64,000 nucleotides of DNA from Epiperipatus broadwayi. Taxonomy: Eukaryota; Onychophora; Udeonychophora; Euonychophora; Peripatidae. The notes below the pieces were generated by a model that searched no databases, was not told where the DNA came from, and worked only from the letters and a program-made list of their open reading frames with translations. The position numbers and the translations under genes are program-made. Position 1 is the stretch's first letter; each line of letters opens with the position of its first letter. Location of the stretch: NCBI GenBank assembly GCA_028023455.1, contig JAQFVV010000511.1, positions 238,315 through 302,314 of the forward strand, read 5' to 3'. Below, one piece after another: positions 1 to 11,140 of the stretch.

Positions 1-935
1 GATGTGTATATATGTCAAGAGCAGTTGATCAGCTAAGGCTAGCAGTTTAGAAGATGTCAGAGTAGAATATGTGATTGATATTAAATGACAATATGCTTAT
101 AAATGGGATATAACACTGCACTGGATTGAGAGGCAAGTATCTGAGTTTAAAAAGCATGATGTACATTTTTGGGTATAGAAATTCAGTGGGTTTAGGCAAG
201 GAGAAGATTCTCTAGTTTTGTGTAGGTGAATTGGTGAGATACACATATCATTAAGATCAAGTACAAACATTTGAGCAGAATGATCAGCAAGAATGGTGAA
301 AGGTGAAAAGTTAGGTTGATTTGACAATGAAGCAGAGGAGAATAAAAGCATAAATCTATGAGGAAGGTATGATGGTTGTTGTAGAAAGAAATTGAGTTGT
401 GTGGAAGAAACCCTTCAGCATTCATAAAAAGTAATGCAATTTGATGTAACCATTTTGTGACAAAGATTTGATGGTTCATGTTAAAATCTCCTAATAAGAT
501 AACTGGATAGGGATAGGGAGATGATAAGAGCAAAAGGATGATATTTAGTATTATATTTGTGATTACTGTAGGACCAAGCAGTGTGTAGATGAATATTATA
601 GTAAGAATAATGATGGGGTGGTGAAATATGGCTATAAGCAAATTTGCATCTTTATATATTCTTCTAAGTAATGAAAAAGGGTACTTTTGAGTTATGACTA
701 TACTTTTGAGTTATGACTAATCTGGTGCCCCTAATGGTGATGATGATTCTCTTTTATGGCAGAAAAGCATGGCATTCTCAGATAGAATATAGTGCCAATT
801 TGAGATCATTATATATTTTGTTTTTAGAACAAGTATTGAGTCTGTGTAATTTGAATCCACTTATTTAGTTGGTGTTTTTTTTGGGACTGAGTTCAATCCT
901 TTAACATTGAAAGCTTCCATTTTTTGCTGCATGTC
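1..935 (-). mobile_element. LINE endonuclease (EEP) domain, degraded, runs off left edge
   Basis: Minus-strand remains of the apurinic-like endonuclease (exonuclease-endonuclease-phosphatase fold) that nicks target DNA for a non-LTR retrotransposon. The domain start is readable near 935-905 as AFNVKGLNS, the usual first strand of LINE EEP domains (FNVRGLNS type). The best open stretch (641-192) carries VILLGDFNMNH near 503-471, matching the catalytic GDFN motif, and further on IDLCFYS and LSPF, where the family has its DLCFSS and LSPFSDH blocks. Stops and frameshifts occur between the motifs, so it is dead. The RT domain would lie beyond position 1. The GDFNM form and spacing differ from the RTE-like family seen elsewhere in the window, so this is a second LINE lineage (CR1/Jockey/I-like). 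The clade is uncertain. Confidence 0.7.
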
Positions 936-2420
936 AGATTTTGTATTAGGAGAATGCTTATTATAAGGGTTAAGGCTTGAGTGATAGATTTGACAGCTAT
1001 TTTTAGTTAGATAGTGTTTAAGTTTTAGACCTAAGCACTGTTTTCTAAGGTTGTTAATGTGATTTCATTCCAGTAGTATTACTTTCAGTGTGCAGAAAAT
1101 GTTATCTGTCTGCTTATGTAGTACCATTTTTAGATGACACCTCAGTGTTTGAACTTGGTTCATTATGGAGATGATTGATGGATGAGCATATGTGATTGTG
1201 CTCAGGGTTAAAGACTTCTGTATGTATTGCATCATCTTGTTTGTGCTCAGAATTAGCGACTTATGAATATTGCATCATCTTGTGAGGCATCTGGCTGGAT
1301 TATCATTGTGGTTAAGGGTTTTTGCCTTTTTGGTTTCTTAGATTTTTTTTCATAATCTACAAGATTTTTTTAATAGCATCATCTGAGGTATTTCTTTCAT
1401 TAGATAGAAGACATGGTGTTAGAAAGTCCATAATATAAGTGGATGTCTTGTTTACTGTAGATATAATATCTGATGGCTATAATTTGCTTTATTGTTTGGA
1501 ACAGCTGGTTGAGGTTTTATAGTTGCCCCAACTGGCTCAGTCTCTGTGCAGTATTTATCTATTAGGATGTTTTTCTGGCAAAAATTGTGATCAACAATTT
1601 GTTTCTGATCACAATAGTTTGATCTGTGGAGAGATTTATTAATTGTACATCTTGAAGAGCTTCTATGAAATATAGCAGGTTAATGATTTGATTTTTATTA
1701 TGGATACATTGGGATATGTGGCAACTTGATCATATTTTAAGCATTGAGCAGTAGTACATTTGGTGGCTATATGACAATACTAACCCCAGAAGTAGCATAG
1801 TGGCTTTATGCCTTTTATATAGACATAAAGCATGGCCTCTTGGTCTATAATTTGTATGAGTACAGCTGTTAGTTTGATTCCTTTGTTTAGCTTAACTTTG
1901 AATTCAAAGTTGTTACTATGAAGGTGGATGGGGGGGGGGGGATATTATTTAGATAGATTGGTTGTAGTGAGATCACCCTCCCAAAAGATTCCATTGTATT
2001 TTTGGAAATCTTGAATAGTATATTCAAGACATGTATTTAGTATCCATGTTATAATATTCTGATAATTTTTATCCACAATGATTAGTGCAAAGTTCCTAAG
2101 TGTTTTGACTATTACTTTAAAGTGCCTCTTTTGATTTGAGTCATTGGAAATTGATGGCAATGAATCTTGGGTTGGGATGGTCAGCCAGACAGAGTACAGT
2201 ATCCCATAGGTTGGGTTGGCTAAGAGAATCATATAATAATGCTCTTAGAAAGTGGTTCAGTGAACAATGTAGATCAATGGCAAACAAACTATTGATCTAC
2301 CAGGAAAAAAAGCACCAGAATATACTGAAGAGCCCCTGAGAAATGGAATTATTGAATTTTTCAGCAACATTCTCAAGCATGTCTGCTGTTCATATCATGT
2401 TGGAGGGGGACAGGATTTTC
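936..2420 (-). mobile_element. Probable ORF1 region of the same LINE, degraded
   Basis: Sequence immediately upstream (minus strand) of the LINE endonuclease, where ORF1 (the nucleic-acid chaperone ORF) is expected. One open segment remains at 2232-1945, 95 codons from its first Met, and readable fragments continue toward 940 in changing frames. I see no zinc-knuckle cysteines or coiled coil that I could defend, so the call rests on position and continuous coding-like character rather than on a motif. A G homopolymer at about 1930-1940 interrupts it. The plus-strand open frame over 2136-2339 is the shadow of this stretch. Confidence 0.4.
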
Positions 2421-4298
2421 CAGTATTTTGATTTATTAAATTAAGGTTTTACTATAGCAACATAACTAAAAACAATCTTTACATTTAATCACAAAGCCAT
2501 TCTCAAGATTTAAAAAAAGTATATCAATGGATATGTCATGAAAATGAGACAAGAAGGCAGGATTGCACTCAGAATATATTTTTTTCCTTATTTAAAAAAA
2601 GGTAAACTCTTAGATCTAAGCCATAACCTACTAACTTTTTCAAATTTTTTTCAAATAAAATGTCAATAAAGGCATTCTGGGAAATTTTATGTTATAAAAA
2701 ACTGAAGGTCATTATTACTTATGATAATGTTAATAGAGCATTTTAAAATTGTAAAACAAGACAATAAATAAGGAACATTTCATAATAACAGGGAAAGCGG
2801 GAAAATTAGTATTAAAATCTTACATACCTTATTAGCTATTGATAAAAAAAGAATTCAGCCACTTTTAGATTGGATACTTTCAAATTTTTTTAATTCTTCT
2901 CAATGTCAATCTTTTTATTTTACTATATTGCAATGATTTATCAGCCAGAATCTTAGATATCTCTTTTTTTATTATATATGTATTTCATAAATAACTTCAC
3001 CCTTCAAAAAAGTTACAAACATCAAATACCTCAATCTTCAAAATCATGTTACAATTTGACATCGCACCACTCACATGTAGAGTAGTAACTGACTTTTCTC
3101 CATTTTTAACTTTGTCAAAGGGGGAATAATCAATCATAGTGTAAGCAATGTTCTTTCTTTTGTAAGATACTGTAAGTGGATAGAAACTATTTCCTATCTT
3201 GTATGACATGGACTGTGATAAAAGGTATCAAATTATCAACATGGGCATGAATATTTAGGTATTTGCTATCTTTTTCATGAGATGTGATAGTTGTTGCAAT
3301 ACATTCATAATAAGAAAATGTAGTCTTAGTCTTTTCAGCAGAGGATGTTTGTGATATGGTAGAGGTGAAATGAGACAAATACTGAGAAAAATAACAATTA
3401 ATGCTGAATGTTTATCAATTTAAGAATGTAAACTAAATTAAATATATTGGTGACTTTTAAGGTAGAAAAGGGCAATTGAATGATGAGATACAAGACAGTC
3501 ATCAATGTGCTGATGCTTAATTTACAAAATTAAAAGATAAAGTATTATACCATGATGATATAACTATTTTAACTATATTAGATAGATATAGAGTTGGAAA
3601 TTTTTTCAAATTTATTTTATTTATTGACATGAATCTATTGCCGTAACATAAAGAAATTGGAAAAATATATTTTCATTCCATTCCACAATGTTTTAAAATA
3701 CAATGATAATTGGGTCCCAAGATCAATCAGTACATTCTTCAAGTCACTGAATGTGTTGATATTCCATTTACTATCATAAGGACATATCTTAACCTATGTG
3801 ATTCAGTGGAGTGGTAAAGTAGCAGATACCAGAGTTTAAAATCTGCATATCATCACTCAACTATGTCACTTTCAATACCCAAAATGTGTATGAATTTTGA
3901 ACAGCAACTATTCCTTTTAGAGTGCATCTTCTTTGAATTGTACGTGTAAAGTGAGTAAATGGTAACCAACTATTTAAAAAATATTCTGTGAAATCTTGAG
4001 TATAGTTTTTAATAAGAGAGATGGATATTTAGTCTAAAGATTAGTTTTAAGCTACTCTTAACAACTGTAATATCAATTTCTTTTATGTGAAAGATATAGA
4101 AAATGATAGCCTATACATTCTTAATTTAATTCTTTTGTAACTGCTACTAAGTTGTGATCTGAATACATATCAATTTTAGTACATGCAAGAACATTTTCAA
4201 TATACTGTAAATAATAAAAATCTCATCCATCTAAAATCTATTCTAATCATAAAAAGTGTTTTATAACTACTCTTTCTTATTGTATTGCCAAATGTATA
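2421..4298. other. AT-rich spacer with one unexplained open-frame pair
   Basis: Mostly low-complexity AT sequence without a recognisable element. The exception is the minus-strand pair of open frames at 3378-3187 and 3209-2997, described separately. A weak tRNA-like patch lies near 3805-3855 (AGTGGAGTGGTAAAGTAGC), too eroded to call. Confidence 0.5.
2997..3378 (-). pseudogene. Two overlapping minus-strand open frames, possible frameshifted coding remnant
   Basis: Two open frames (63 and 70 codons) meet and overlap near 3187-3209 in different frames, as expected if one ancestral frame was broken by a small indel. The composition looks more protein-like than the surrounding translations: mixed charged and hydrophobic residues, with segments such as ITSHEKDSKYLNIHAHVDN and VSYKRKNIAYTMIDYSPF. 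I do not recognise the family and see no catalytic motif, signal peptide or membrane segment. It could be a transposon fragment or chance. Confidence 0.2.
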
Positions 4299-4572
4299 CC
4301 ATATAATATTAAATTGTCTATTCACTTTACTACTGTTACACCATGCTTTATTTACCACCCTTTTTTACAGCTTACAGTTTTGATTGCCCCAGCAATCTTC
4401 TTCAGAACTTTATATCTCTTAACCTTAACTCTCAGCAATCTTCTTCAGAACTTTATATTTCCTAGCCACAACTCTAAGACTTGAGGGTAGGAGATATAAA
4501 GTTCTGAAGAAGATTGCTGGGGCAATCAAAACTGTAAATTATAAAGTGAATGGACAATTTAGTATTATATGG
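4299..4572. repeat. Imperfect inverted repeat with hammerhead-like hairpin in both arms
   Basis: The left arm (4299-4418) and right arm (4491-4572) are reverse complements over the blocks CCATATAATATTAAATTGTC, TTCACTTTA and CAGTTTTGATTGCCCCAGC / GAAGAAGATTGCTGG. The left arm carries about 35 extra bases. The spacer repeats part of the arm a third time (CAGCAATCTTCTTCAGAAC, near 4432-4451). Read on the plus strand, the right arm has CTGAAGA, a 6-bp stem GATTGC/GCAATC around a TGGG loop, then AAAACTG. This layout resembles a hammerhead core, but the G of GAAA is absent. Confidence 0.65.
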
Positions 4573-4987
4573 TTTTAAGTGTTTTAAAGTATAATATTAT
4601 TTATTTCCTGTAGACAATCAGAATATCACACTTTTTAACCCTTTTTTTTTTCAATTTCATGGACTCTTTCTTAGTCTATCAGACAATTCTAATTCATCAT
4701 TATCCTATCACAATTATTTCTTTTATCATTTTTTTAATCTTCTTTGTAGATGCTTATTCCTTATAATTATCTTTTCTCTGCATGTTTAGCATGACAACAA
4801 GAGGTGGTCTGTAAATCAAGGCTCATACATTTTATTCCTGTTCTGTCAGTTCCAATTTTTTAACCTCTTACAAACTCCTGAGCAACAAATCGTTTATTTA
4901 GTTTGTCCTGAAAGTTTTTATGTATTAATAGAATACCAAATTTGGAGCACAAAGATCATTAAATGTAGTACTGATCTGATACTGCTG

Positions 4988-5203
4988 GTGTTTGGAATTA
5001 AACCACTAAACATCTAGGTGCAGTACTCAAATATCCAAGGCTCCTCACTTATGAAAGACACAAGCTAGAAACTATTCTATTGGATCAGTATACACTAGAT
5101 AGGGATTTTATGCACAAACTTTTCAGCATCCATTGATTGTTTTGGCTTGCACTGAGTGGTGCTACTGTATGAAGAGTTTTGCCTTTGTTAGTGAGTGTTT
5201 GGA
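4988..5203 (-). mobile_element. Short foldback-family element (FBX) with 9-bp target duplication
   Basis: A member of the foldback family described at 23923-25070 (FBX is my working name). It starts with the family left end (ATTAAACCACTAAACATC at about 4997), jumps directly into the inverted body (GGTGCAGTACTC, ACAAGCTAGAAACTA, TTTATGCACAAAC), and ends with GAAGAGTTTTGCC. GTGTTTGGA occurs at 4988-4996 and again at 5195-5203, a likely target-site duplication. It has no coding potential. Confidence 0.6.
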
Positions 5204-7055
5204 GTTCTTATGAACTCCTTAACCATAAGCTATTTGAATTGTTTTGTATGGTTTAATGCAGTAGTAGACTGCCAGACTCTGCAGATCCAAGTCCATAAAC
5301 TGTGATCCAATTTTGTTATTACTGGTACTTAAATTTATCACCAATTTTTGAGGAATAAATCATTCAGGTATTTATTATCTTAACCAGTAATTAATAAACA
5401 CAATGTACAGTTAGATAAATATTGGAGTGAGCTAACTTCATTTATAACAATTGCTGCTTATGGAAACACTTTCTATTCTTATATCTAAATTTAACACCCC
5501 TATATTATGACTGTCTCTTTCCAAAATAAAAATTATTTAGTTTTTATTCCACAAGCTAGATTGTCTCATGGAATTATGCATGATCTAAGTTTTTTTTTTA
5601 TCTTTTGCAATAGTTGTGCTATCTTCTCTATATAAAAGTAAACATAATGGTGACCCTATTGTTGGGTGACTTGATTGCTTTCCTGGGCAAATTCAGCTAT
5701 GATTTAAAAGTTATATTTCATTAATCAAACATGTCGTGTATTTTTAATGGTTATGATTTTAAAATAGTTAACTTTAAAAAAAGATGAAATCTTGGATATT
5801 CTATTAGAAATAAATAAAAGGAAAAGAATAATACATTTATTAAGAAATTAAAAATTATTTTTTCCACAATTTTTTTTTAATTTGTATATAAATGTATTAT
5901 TCTATATGTTAAGTAAAATCTATATGTATATAGTTTGAAATTATTTTAAATATTTCAGTAGCACTTTGGTCCAATTTAAACAAACTTTAATGTTAACACA
6001 TTATGCCATTATTGTTTAAGGTATGAAATGCACTCCAATTTTTGTGACGAATAGTAAACTATCTCACTATGCAATACATGATAATTCAGAGATGAGCTCT
6101 GGAGAAAACCAGTTGTTAGTTACTTTTTTACTGGTACACATTGTGTATATAAAATTAAAAAGTTGCAATATTTTATTTAAATTTAATATTTATCTAGGAA
6201 ATCATGTAATGTGGAAGCATCAGAAGTAGTAGATTGAGTTTTGATCCTGGAATATTTAGTTCTCACATCTGCCACTCTAACATGTACTGAGTCTCTGCAG
6301 AACATTTCATCTAATCATATTAACTTATTAATGATAAGCAACTTAATTAATAATCAGTAGTATAAAATATGCTTGGATTATATTACATAAAAAAGTGTTC
6401 AAGGCTGGTTTTTAATTGAGAAGTAATTAAACATCAGAATTGATGATTGTTAAATTTATGCTTATGATTTTTAGGATAAACTTGCTCATAGCAATTTTAT
6501 ATTTAAATGTGAAATTATGCTAAGAAAGCAAATTATTTTCTTTGATATAAAATATTGCTTTAAGAATGTTAAAAACTGTTTACAACGCGAAAATTTTTCT
6601 TTAAAATAATAATGATGTGTTTTCATTGGACTTACAAGTAACGATAATTTTTCAATATTCAGTGATTTTCACTTTGCAGAACTATCACCTCTTTGTTTAA
6701 TCAAAACATCAATATATTTATATTTATTTTATTTTATTAAACATAATTCCTCCTGAAAATATGATTTAGAAAACATCTTTTGCCTGTGAGAATATTCATT
6801 TCAACATATGAATATATATCATTGTGTATGCCCAATTAAGAAAAATTAGTCAGTTTTTTAACAACTGTAAACAATGCAAGCACTTTTTACCATAAATTTA
6901 AGTTCACAACACTTTTCTATTTATCTACTTTAGAAGACTACTTTACCTGGACACATTTTTGTTACATTCTATTTGCATTATTATTTCTAATAAAGATTTA
7001 ACAAAATTTTGTTTTTGATTGCCTACAACTTTAAATGTAATTCTGAACTAAGTGG
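5204..7055. other. AT-rich spacer
   Basis: No gene or element that I can support. Weak tRNA-like patches near 5245-5295 and 6205-6300 (GTGGAAGCATCAGAAGTAG followed by TTTTGATCCTGG) may be eroded tRNA-derived SINEs. The open frame at 6023-6229 shows no recognisable domain and looks fortuitous. Confidence 0.5.
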
Positions 7056-7057
7056 TT

Positions 7058-7125
7058 TAGCATAGTGGTAGTAGACTGAAGAGTTGAAGGTCACTGAATC
7101 AAGACTCAACCTATTATTTTTGATA
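7058..7125 (+). repeat. Eroded tRNA-derived SINE head
   Basis: GGTTTAGCATAGTGGTAG fits a pol III A box (TRGYNNAGTGG). It is followed about 35 bases later by AATCAAGACTC in the B-box position. Spacing is tRNA-like, but the stems are broken, so this is a SINE remnant rather than a tRNA gene. Confidence 0.35.
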
Positions 7126-7689
7126 TTATCAAACTTATCTTTTTTTATGCTCTGAGAAAGATTGCCGGATAGTTGAAACTGTCAGATGCATTAATTTTAA
7201 TTTAATAAAATAAGCTTTGAAAAAGTAAAAAGAAAGGTGGATTTGTTTGATTTTGTTATTTTTGATGTTCAAATACCATATGCTGTTACTAAAAATTACC
7301 TTTTTATTTTTTAGTATTAGATAAGTTTTAGTTGCAGCTATACAACTATTGTACTGTCTTTCAAACTGTAGCAATGTTTATATTTTATTCATTGTTGCTA
7401 TTTTCTCATTTTACATGAAAGTTATAAATACATGTTTTTTTTAGTGTAGAAAGTCCTGTAATGATGTATTGAAATTATTGACAAATATGCTATACTACTG
7501 ACTAATAATGAAAGTGGGCAAAGCAATTTTAAATTATTTAATTTATATTCTTTTGAGTTTGTTATATGATTTTATGAGTCTATTAAGCTGAAAAGTTTTT
7601 TTATTATATTGTTCTTTAAGTATTAAAATTTTTTTATCATCTCCTCCTATACTCTTTAATGCAATCTTTTTTTATAATTCCTTCTTTAT

Positions 7690-7745
7690 TTTGCTTACAG
7701 TTTCAACAGTCCTGCAGTCTTCATTAGAGCTCTATATAACTTCTC
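7690..7745 (-). repeat. Hammerhead-like / Penelope-type motif
   Basis: The reverse complement reads CTAATGA, AGACTGCAGGACTGTT, then GAAACTGT. This is the same motif layout as at 4491-4545, 52963-53000 and 53571-53605. The GAAA half is intact; the CUGANGA half has one change (G to A). Confidence 0.4.
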
Positions 7746-7850
7746 TCTCTATAATTACAATTATGTAAAATTACATTGAATGGAAACTTATTTAATGAGA
7801 ATTTCTGTACAAACACACATATATCCAGAAAAATAGAGAATTGATTTTAT

Positions 7851-7965
7851 AATGATTTTTTTTTTCATATGTCAAAGACTTGACCAGGAAGTGAACCTGG
7901 GCCAGCTGCATGGAAGGCAGCTTTGCTAATCACAAGGCCACTAACACTTGACTAAAATGATTTTT
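7851..7965 (-). mobile_element. tRNA-derived SINE (tail GACATATGA...), with target duplication
   Basis: Minus-strand SINE. Read on that strand it has an A-box-like GGCCTTGTGATTAGC, the anticodon-arm region GCTGCCTTCCATGCAGC, a B box CAGGTTCACTTCC, and a tail GACATATG followed by an A run. AATGATTTTT flanks it at 7851-7860 and 7956-7965. The same family occurs at 10627-10765, 19625-19712 and 52272-52385. Confidence 0.75.
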
Positions 7966-8225
7966 GTTATACAGATAGATTATTATATCCAAAATTCTTG
8001 GTTCCTGAGCTTATTTGTATTCCTGTTTCCAAAGTTTGTTTTTTGATGTATGTGTTTTTCAGAGTTGAGAAATAAATCTTTTTTTTTCTCATTATAAACT
8101 AAAATTTAAAATTTAATTTTACTGTCTACATTTTGTACATATTGAATTATTCTTGATAATAAAACAATACTCTAAAACTCAGAGTATATTTATACACAAT
8201 GTATCTCAGTGAAAGAAAATATTAT
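7966..8225. other. AT-rich spacer
   Basis: No recognisable element. Confidence 0.5.
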
Positions 8226-8680
8226 TAGTGATTGGTTCTCACTCTGAATTGTTGCTGTGCCATCTCTAAATCAATATTCATATTGCATAGCTATGTAGTT
8301 TTAACTTTTAATCACAAAATTTTAAAGCAATAGCATATCTGAATCACAATGAAATATGCCGGTGTGTTTTGTACCATAAACCATGAGGAACAACATACTA
8401 GCTTGAAGTTTTCTTTTAAATTGAGAAAAACTGTTATTACACTATTTAAAATGAACCAAATTATGTGCAGCAGCAAAGCCATGAGTCATAAGAAAGTTTC
8501 AAGTGGTTTTCAAAATTTAATAATGGCAGCAATAGCATTGAAAATGATCCATGAAGATACAAAACACACTATCACATTCAGTGTTATAACTTATGATACA
8601 AACTATGTAGCTATGTAAAACATGAGTTTGTTTACAGATTATGCTGCAGGCAGCTTGGTGAGAGGACTGGTCCCATGCAT
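8226..8680 (+). mobile_element. Mariner-family MITE retaining transposase HTH remnant
   Basis: A short mariner derivative. The open frame 8349-8618 contains LKFSFKLRKT, KAMSHKKVSSGF and MIHEDTKHT. These align with the N-terminal helix-turn-helix region of mariner transposases (family pattern LKFCFKLGKT, EAMSRTRVFEWF, EDD..GRP). The catalytic DDE/DDD domain is absent, since a mariner transposase is about 345 residues and only about 80 codons remain. The ends are imperfect inverted repeats: GGTTCTCACTCTG and GTGCCATCTCTAAATC on the left, with their degenerate reverse complements around 8636-8675. Three further copies with the same structure lie at 33346, 39050 and 47980. Confidence 0.7.
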
Positions 8681-8824
8681 ATCAGCACAATTTTTTTATA
8701 TAATGATTGTTATAACAATAAATCAAAACAATAATTTGTAATTTTATGTACATAACAGAAGTTTTTGAATAAGTGGTGGTTGGATTAACTTTTAGTCTAT
8801 TCCTCTTGCTCTTTTAAATTTTTA

Positions 8825-9806
8825 TTTTGTACATATTCTTTATGCTTACACAAGCTGGTTTTCACAGTGGCAAAACTTTTCATACAGTAGCACCACTCAG
8901 TGCAAGCCAGAGCAACCAATGGATGCAGGAAGGTTTGAGCATAAGATTCCTATCTAGTGCTTACTCATCCATTATCTCCAGACTAGTTTCTAGCTTGTGG
9001 CTTTCATCAATGAGAAGCCCTGGATCTGAGAGCACTGCACCTAGACCTTATGATCTAATGCAACCCTCCAGCAGCCATCTACTTTTTGGCTAACTATAAA
9101 GCTTTGTGTCTGAAATAAAAACACAATAATGCTTCAAGCTAAGCTTATTAGTTTGTATAGTTGTACAGATCTGAACTCAGTTCAGCATCCATACTTTTTG
9201 GTGTCTTTGGTCATTTAAAAACCACAATCATAATAATCTTATTGGGCAGGATTGATACTAAATGATCAAACATCACATGATTACCATTCTTTATGCTTAC
9301 ACAAGCTGTTTTTTACAGAGGCAAAACTCTCCATACAGTAGCACCACTTTCTGAAAGCCAGAGTGAAAAACAATTTGTGTAAACATAAATAATGGTGATC
9401 ATGTGATATTTGATGGTTTAATACCAATCCTAACCAATAGGATTATGATGACTGTGGTTATTAAACAACCAAAAAAAAAAGTGTGGTTGCTAAACCGAGT
9501 TCAGATTTATATAACTATACAAGCTAATGAACTTAGCTGTGTTTTCATTTTGGACTCAAAGCTTTATAGTTAACTAAAAAATTTAAATTGGCCACCAGAG
9601 GGTTACATTAGATCCTAAAATCTAGATGCAGTGCTCTCAGATCCAAGGCTTCTCACTGATGAAAGCCACAAGCTAGAAACTAGTCTGGAAATATTGAATG
9701 AGTAGGCACTAGATAGGAATTTTATGCACAAACTTTCTAGCATCTATTGATTACTTTGGCTTGCACTGAGCGGCGCTACTGTATGGAGAGTTTAGCTTTT
9801 GTATAT
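8825..9806. mobile_element. Large foldback-family element (FBX)
   Basis: The left arm (about 8835-9370) runs forward through the family landmarks CTTTATGCTTACACAAGCTG, CAGTGCAAGCCAGAG, CTAGCTTGTGGCTTTCATC and GAGAGCACTGCACCTAGA, plus a second copy of the starting block near 9289-9350. The right arm (about 9378-9796) is the reverse complement of the same body, ending GTATGGAGAGTTTAGC. The flanks TTTTGTACAT (8825-8834) and TTTTGTATAT (9797-9806) match 9 of 10 bases, a plausible decayed target duplication. The short open frame at 8827-9093 lies inside the repeat and is fortuitous, because similarly placed frames in other copies are not conserved. Confidence 0.75.
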
Positions 9807-10626
9807 GTTAAATCACTGACATGTTTCAGTATTAAAAGTGTGTGCGCAACGAAGAGGTGAAGAACACATTTTATAATTTGATGCCAATATTATTTTAAGT
9901 GTTAAAAAATCTGCATTATGTATATATAAATGGGTTAATTTAAAAATTGATCCATCTTTTACTAGCGAGTCATTCAGATGACCTCTGGTAATTACTTTAA
10001 TCAGGAATTGTTTTCCGATAAGTGCAAAAGATTCTTAGCTTTTCCACAGAAAGATTAGAACTGTAGTGGAAATTAGCATCAAGTGGATAATTGAGAATTG
10101 CTGTTTCTGATAACCTCTGTTTAATATAACTTGTTATAACACACTTGGGCAAACGCTTTCCAAGTTATAAAATACCATTGAGTTTTAGCTTTCAGATAGA
10201 AAAGTTTTATTTTAAAATATGTCTCCGTCTCGTTAACTATTCTGTGTACTATATATACATATGAATCTATGTGTAAAAAAAATTTTGTCAATGGATTAAT
10301 TAGAAAATCACTTATAGGGTTTTAACTTTTGATTATATCCTTTCAAGCTTGGTGGTTTCTCCTGACTTTTATTAACAAACTGCGTTTAGGGAGTGCCAAT
10401 AATAATAAACCATTATAAATGCATTGCCCTCGTTGCCTAGTTAGTCAGCCTTTTTTTCGTGAGAGAATTTAACATAATATCTATGTTAAGGTGTAGTATA
10501 AATATCGCAAGATGTGATAAATGTTATAATTAATCTTTCAGAAGATTCTTGCGATGTTTCAGCATCAAAGTAGGGTGCAATAAGAATGAATTAGAAAGCT
10601 TTGCAGTTTAATTTGCCACTATGATA
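9807..10626. other. AT-rich spacer
   Basis: No recognisable element; slightly less AT-rich than the 2.4-7 kb stretch. Confidence 0.45.
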
Positions 10627-10765
10627 AACTGCTTAGTTTGTTGTTTTTTTCTCATGTGTCATAGCATCAGCTGGGAAGCGAACCCGCTAACCCGGGATAA
10701 CTGCTTGTAAAGCAGCTGCCACTGACCTCTCGACCACCAATGCTTGACAACTGCTTAGTTTGTTG
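10627..10765 (-). mobile_element. tRNA-derived SINE with perfect 17-bp target duplication
   Basis: Minus-strand SINE. A box GGTCGAGAGGTCAGTGGC, arm GCTGCTTTACAAGCAG, B box GCGGGTTCGCTTCCC, tail GACACATGAGAAAA. AACTGCTTAGTTTGTTG is repeated exactly at 10627-10643 and 10749-10765, which proves insertion by target-primed reverse transcription. The long arm between anticodon and T-arm regions suggests a Ser/Leu-type tRNA ancestor. This is inference. Confidence 0.85.
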
Positions 10766-10989
10766 CAGGGCGCTTAAGCAGATCCTTTCAGGCATTACCT
10801 AACAATTCCTCTGACCTATCTAAAAGCAGAAAAGTATATGGTTTATAAGGGAAAGCAATAGTAGTGAGAAGATAGTCGCTGATTGAAATATTTCATTTGT
10901 ATCCTTAGATAGTCTATTTACATTATTTAAAGGAAGATGTTTTTAAAGTATGCATCACATATATATAATTAAAATTTCAATTCTATTCA

Positions 10990-11140
10990 TATGTTGTTGA
11001 AGAACATAAGTAAAGATATCTGAAAAGATAAATAACCCCCAAAGATCCATTTTATGTTGAACTAGCCTTCTTCAGGTGGCCCATGTCATGATCTCTTCCA
11101 CATGTCTTCATTATTTGTTTACTATTTACCAATATCAAAT
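10990..11140. other. Short unassigned stretch before tandem array
   Basis: Contains a further CTTCTTCAGGTGGC motif near 11068-11081, reminiscent of the Penelope-type hairpins, but with no pairing partner. Confidence 0.3.

Noticed and set aside
2136-2339. 67-codon plus-strand ORF
   Set aside because: Antisense to the better-supported LINE ORF1 region.
8827-9093. 88-codon plus-strand ORF
   Set aside because: It lies within the foldback repeat; the frame is not conserved in the other copies (61518-61721 resembles it only because the DNA is repeated).
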